From positions 1-6,770 of the forward strand of contig JAIDUY010000082.1 of the NCBI GenBank assembly GCA_029059965.1: a stretch of 6,770 nt of DNA. Direction: 5' to 3'. Source of the DNA: Muribaculaceae bacterium (lineage in GTDB: Bacteria > Bacteroidota > Bacteroidia > Bacteroidales > Muribaculaceae). The position numbers and the translations under genes were made by a program. Below are positions 4,671 to 6,770 of this stretch, piece after piece (position 1 is the stretch's first letter; every line of letters begins with the position of its first letter). The notes below the pieces were generated by a model. It saw nothing but the letters and a program-made list of their open reading frames with translations. It was not told the origin of the DNA and did not search any database.

Positions 4671-6171
4671 TTATCAGTGGCAGATTTTCATCCCGCTGGT
4701 GGCGGGCATGTGGCTGGTGCTGATATGCATGGGCGCCTGGACTTTCTACAACAACCAGAAGTATAAGAAAGACAGGGCCTACGAGCAGCTCGACCTCATC
4801 AATGCCCGCGTGATGGCCTTCTACAATAACGGCTCCACCGACGAGGATGTACTTCCATATCTGCGCTTCATCTACCGCTACTATCTCGAGAACGAAACTT
4901 TCGACAAAATCCGTATCACCCTCTACCGCAAGGATTCGCACGGACAGGACTCACTCAGACTCGTCCTTGGCGAGCCCGTCCAGCTCAATCAGTCGGAACG
5001 CGACCGCCGTCAGGGCCTTACGGCGAATCCGGGTGTCGAGCTCGTCTCGGAGCTTCAGGACAGAACTCACGATGCCGTTTCGGAAGACTCGCAGTACTTC
5101 TATTATCAGGTCAAGCATTCCGACGACGGCGAGGTGACCGTGTGTACAGTCCTCCCGTACGACAATGACATCAACGAGGCTATAGCCCCGAGTACGCGTG
5201 TTTTCATAGCCCTGTTCATTGTCGCACTGGCCATTACGGCAATAGCGTGGCTATCCTCGAAGCATGTGGCAAAGAACATCAGGCTGCTGCGGGGCGTCGC
5301 CGAGAAAGCGGTGACCGACCCCAACTTCATTCCCGCCGTCGACTTTCCCCACGACGAACTCGGCGATATCAACCGCCAGATTGTCCATATGTTCAACGAG
5401 CGAACCCAGGCGATGCAGCGGCAGAAACGCGAGCATGCCGTGGCAATGCACGCCATCGAGGAGAAAACACGAGCCAAGCGCCAGATGAGCAGCAACATAA
5501 ACCACGAGCTCCGCACCCCCATCGGCGTTATAAAGGGCTATCTCGACACTCTGATCGAGAATCCCGACATGGATAAATCGACACGTCAGCACTTCATCAC
5601 CAAGGCTCAGGAGCATGCCAACCGTCTGGTAAGCCTCATCACCGACGTCTCGGCCATTACACGCCTTGAAGAGGGCGGCGACGTAATCAGCACCGAGGAA
5701 ATAGATTTCCACGACGTAGTCTTCACGCTCAGTAACGACATCGAGGAGTCCGGCGTGCTCGGCTCCATGCAGTTCAACTTTGATATTCCCCTCGACTGCA
5801 AGGTGATGGGCAACTACAACCTGCTCAATGCCATGCTGATGAACCTCGCTCGAAATGCCGCAGCCTACTCGAAGGGTACGCTGTGCGAGGTGATATGCAC
5901 GGGCGAGTCCGAAAAATTCTTCGAATTCGTATTCAGGGACAACGGTACCGGCGTGGGCGAGGAGCACATACCCCATCTGTTCGAACGCTTCTACCGCATC
6001 GATTCCGGACGCGCACGCAAGTCGGGCGGCACAGGTCTCGGCCTGCCCATCGTACAGAGCACCGTCCTGGCTCACGGCGGCACAATAACCGTCGAAAACC
6101 GTCCCGGCGGTGGCCTGTGCTTCCGATTCTCGCTCCCAAAATACAAGGAACCGTCTAACAGGAACAACTGA
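4648..6171 (+). CDS. Membrane sensor histidine kinase, partner of the upstream regulator
   Basis: The product has 507 residues. A basic N-terminus (MASKRRIS) precedes TM1 (about 12-32). A periplasmic sensor region of about 150 residues (33-182) matches no domain I can name; it is rich in Tyr, Asp and Glu. TM2 (about 183-202) is followed by a HAMP-like linker (203-256) and a helix. The HisKA H-box is SSNINHELRTPIGVIKGYLD, with phospho-acceptor His286. The HATPase_c domain has the N-box LLNAMLMNLARNAAAYS (Asn403), DNGTGVGEEH (431-440), FERFYR (445-450) and GGTGLGLPIV (460-469). It is therefore an intact, classical orthodox kinase with no receiver domain. The start at 4648 keeps the basic N-terminus and TM1; the next Met (21) lies inside TM1. 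It overlaps the regulator by 23 nt and is followed 8 nt later by a secreted-protein gene, so the three probably form an operon. Confidence 0.95.
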   Translation: MASKRRISYQWQIFIPLVAGMWLVLICMGAWTFYNNQKYKKDRAYEQLDLINARVMAFYNNGSTDEDVLPYLRFIYRYYLENETFDKIRITLYRKDSHGQDSLRLVLGEPVQLNQSERDRRQGLTANPGVELVSELQDRTHDAVSEDSQYFYYQVKHSDDGEVTVCTVLPYDNDINEAIAPSTRVFIALFIVALAITAIAWLSSKHVAKNIRLLRGVAEKAVTDPNFIPAVDFPHDELGDINRQIVHMFNERTQAMQRQKREHAVAMHAIEEKTRAKRQMSSNINHELRTPIGVIKGYLDTLIENPDMDKSTRQHFITKAQEHANRLVSLITDVSAITRLEEGGDVISTEEIDFHDVVFTLSNDIEESGVLGSMQFNFDIPLDCKVMGNYNLLNAMLMNLARNAAAYSKGTLCEVICTGESEKFFEFVFRDNGTGVGEEHIPHLFERFYRIDSGRARKSGGTGLGLPIVQSTVLAHGGTITVENRPGGGLCFRFSLPKYKEPSNRNN

Positions 6172-6179
6172 TTGCGCAC

Positions 6180-6770
6180 ATGCGTAAAGCTACATTCTTA
6201 TCGCTCGGCCTGCTCCTTGCCGCATTCGGCGGAGCCGCAGCCGAAACCGACCGCCTCGCTGAAATAGGCCGGCGGATGGCCGAAATGCCATGTTTCGTCG
6301 ATTCGTGCGCCTACGAGGTGCTTCTGCCCACCCTCTCCGAGCCGGTGAAGTACAGCCTCGCCGTCGAGTCTGCGGCTGTCGCCGATTCCCTCGCGCCATG
6401 CAGCTACATCATATCCTGGTCGCTGCCGGCGCCCACAGGAGTCCGTTCCGGCTTTTCGGCATACTTCGACGGCACCCACTTCCGCTTCATGAACGAGCGC
6501 CTGCAGGAGTATCATCTCGAGTGGGACGCCGCATCCTTCGCGCCCTCGGGAAATGTGGCCGACGGCGTACAGCGCCGCGTACAGTTCGCCGACATCCTGC
6601 CGCAGTTCATTGGCGAGAATTTCGTGGCAATGAGCACCGACACAACCTATACGTGGACAATTCGCGAGGGCATTCGCTACGCCGGACGCGATGCCGTGCG
6701 CGTCGAAGGCGTGCGCCGTCTCGCCGGATTCGACGCCCTCGAATTCGAGTACACGCTGGATGCCTCCACC
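6180..6770 (+). CDS. Secreted protein of unknown function, cut by the right edge
   Basis: ATG at 6180 lies 8 nt after the kinase stop and the frame stays open for 197 codons to the window end. The product begins with a Sec signal peptide, MRKATFLSLGLLLAAFGGAA, probable cleavage after Ala21; there is no lipobox Cys, so it should be soluble in the periplasm or exported. The mature part has Cys38 and Cys43 (PCFVDSCAYE) and Cys74. It then has strand-like segments (YIISWSLPAP, GFSAYFDGTHFRFM, RYAGRDAVRVEGVRR, ALEFEYTLDAS) that suggest a beta-rich fold like LolA or similar lipid- or ligand-binding proteins. From memory, some Bacteroidales proteins with this kind of N-terminal region end in a TlpA-like thioredoxin domain, but none is visible here. 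Position suggests a function tied to the two-component system. Confidence 0.75.
   Translation, partial: MRKATFLSLGLLLAAFGGAAAETDRLAEIGRRMAEMPCFVDSCAYEVLLPTLSEPVKYSLAVESAAVADSLAPCSYIISWSLPAPTGVRSGFSAYFDGTHFRFMNERLQEYHLEWDAASFAPSGNVADGVQRRVQFADILPQFIGENFVAMSTDTTYTWTIREGIRYAGRDAVRVEGVRRLAGFDALEFEYTLDAST

Noticed and set aside
5251..6075. A 274-codon minus-strand reading frame antisense to the histidine kinase
   Set aside because: It lies wholly within the kinase catalytic domains, has no promoter and shows no recognisable motif.

Overview
The window looks like chromosomal DNA from a gut Bacteroidales bacterium, with Muribaculaceae as my best guess. Three things point there. Several promoters fit the Bacteroidetes pattern (TTTG, about 20 bp, TAnnTTTG). 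Genes lack Shine-Dalgarno sites. The gene families are typical of the group: LytS-type kinase, PorT-like barrel, ApbE lipoprotein and an OmpR-type regulator with a 'NINHELRTP' kinase. The coding DNA is fairly GC-rich and the spacers are AT-rich. The family assignment is inference; no marker gene is present.

Layout from left to right. (1) Positions 1-996, minus strand: a LytS/YehU-type sensor histidine kinase that runs off the left edge, with a good promoter at 1014-1045. (2) Positions 1141-1791, plus strand: a small outer-membrane beta-barrel protein, divergent from the kinase across a spacer with several dyads. (3) Positions 1792-2015: a spacer with a near-consensus plus-strand promoter (1852-1883) and an 11-bp terminator hairpin (1954-1989). 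Together they frame a possible small RNA of about 100 nt with no ATG. (4) Positions 2016-2588, minus strand: a DJ-1/PfpI-family protein that probably shares that terminator. (5) Positions 2694-3683, plus strand: an ApbE-type FAD:protein FMN transferase lipoprotein whose promoter sits so close to the start codon that the mRNA should be leaderless or nearly so. (6) Positions 3684-3950: an AT-rich leader with a possible 31-residue peptide gene, hairpins and a possible promoter. (7) Positions 3951-6770, plus strand: a compact operon of an OmpR-family response regulator, its membrane histidine kinase (23-nt overlap) and, 8 nt further on, a secreted protein cut by the right edge.

Taken together this is envelope-centred housekeeping and signalling: two sensor kinases of different classes, an outer-membrane barrel, a periplasmic flavinylation enzyme, an exported protein co-transcribed with a two-component system, and a DJ-1-like stress protein. 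I see no mobile element, CRISPR array, rRNA, tRNA or clear new multi-gene system. The most interesting items are non-coding or very small: the 1884-1995 RNA candidate, the 3746-3841 peptide/leader, and the near-leaderless apbE start.
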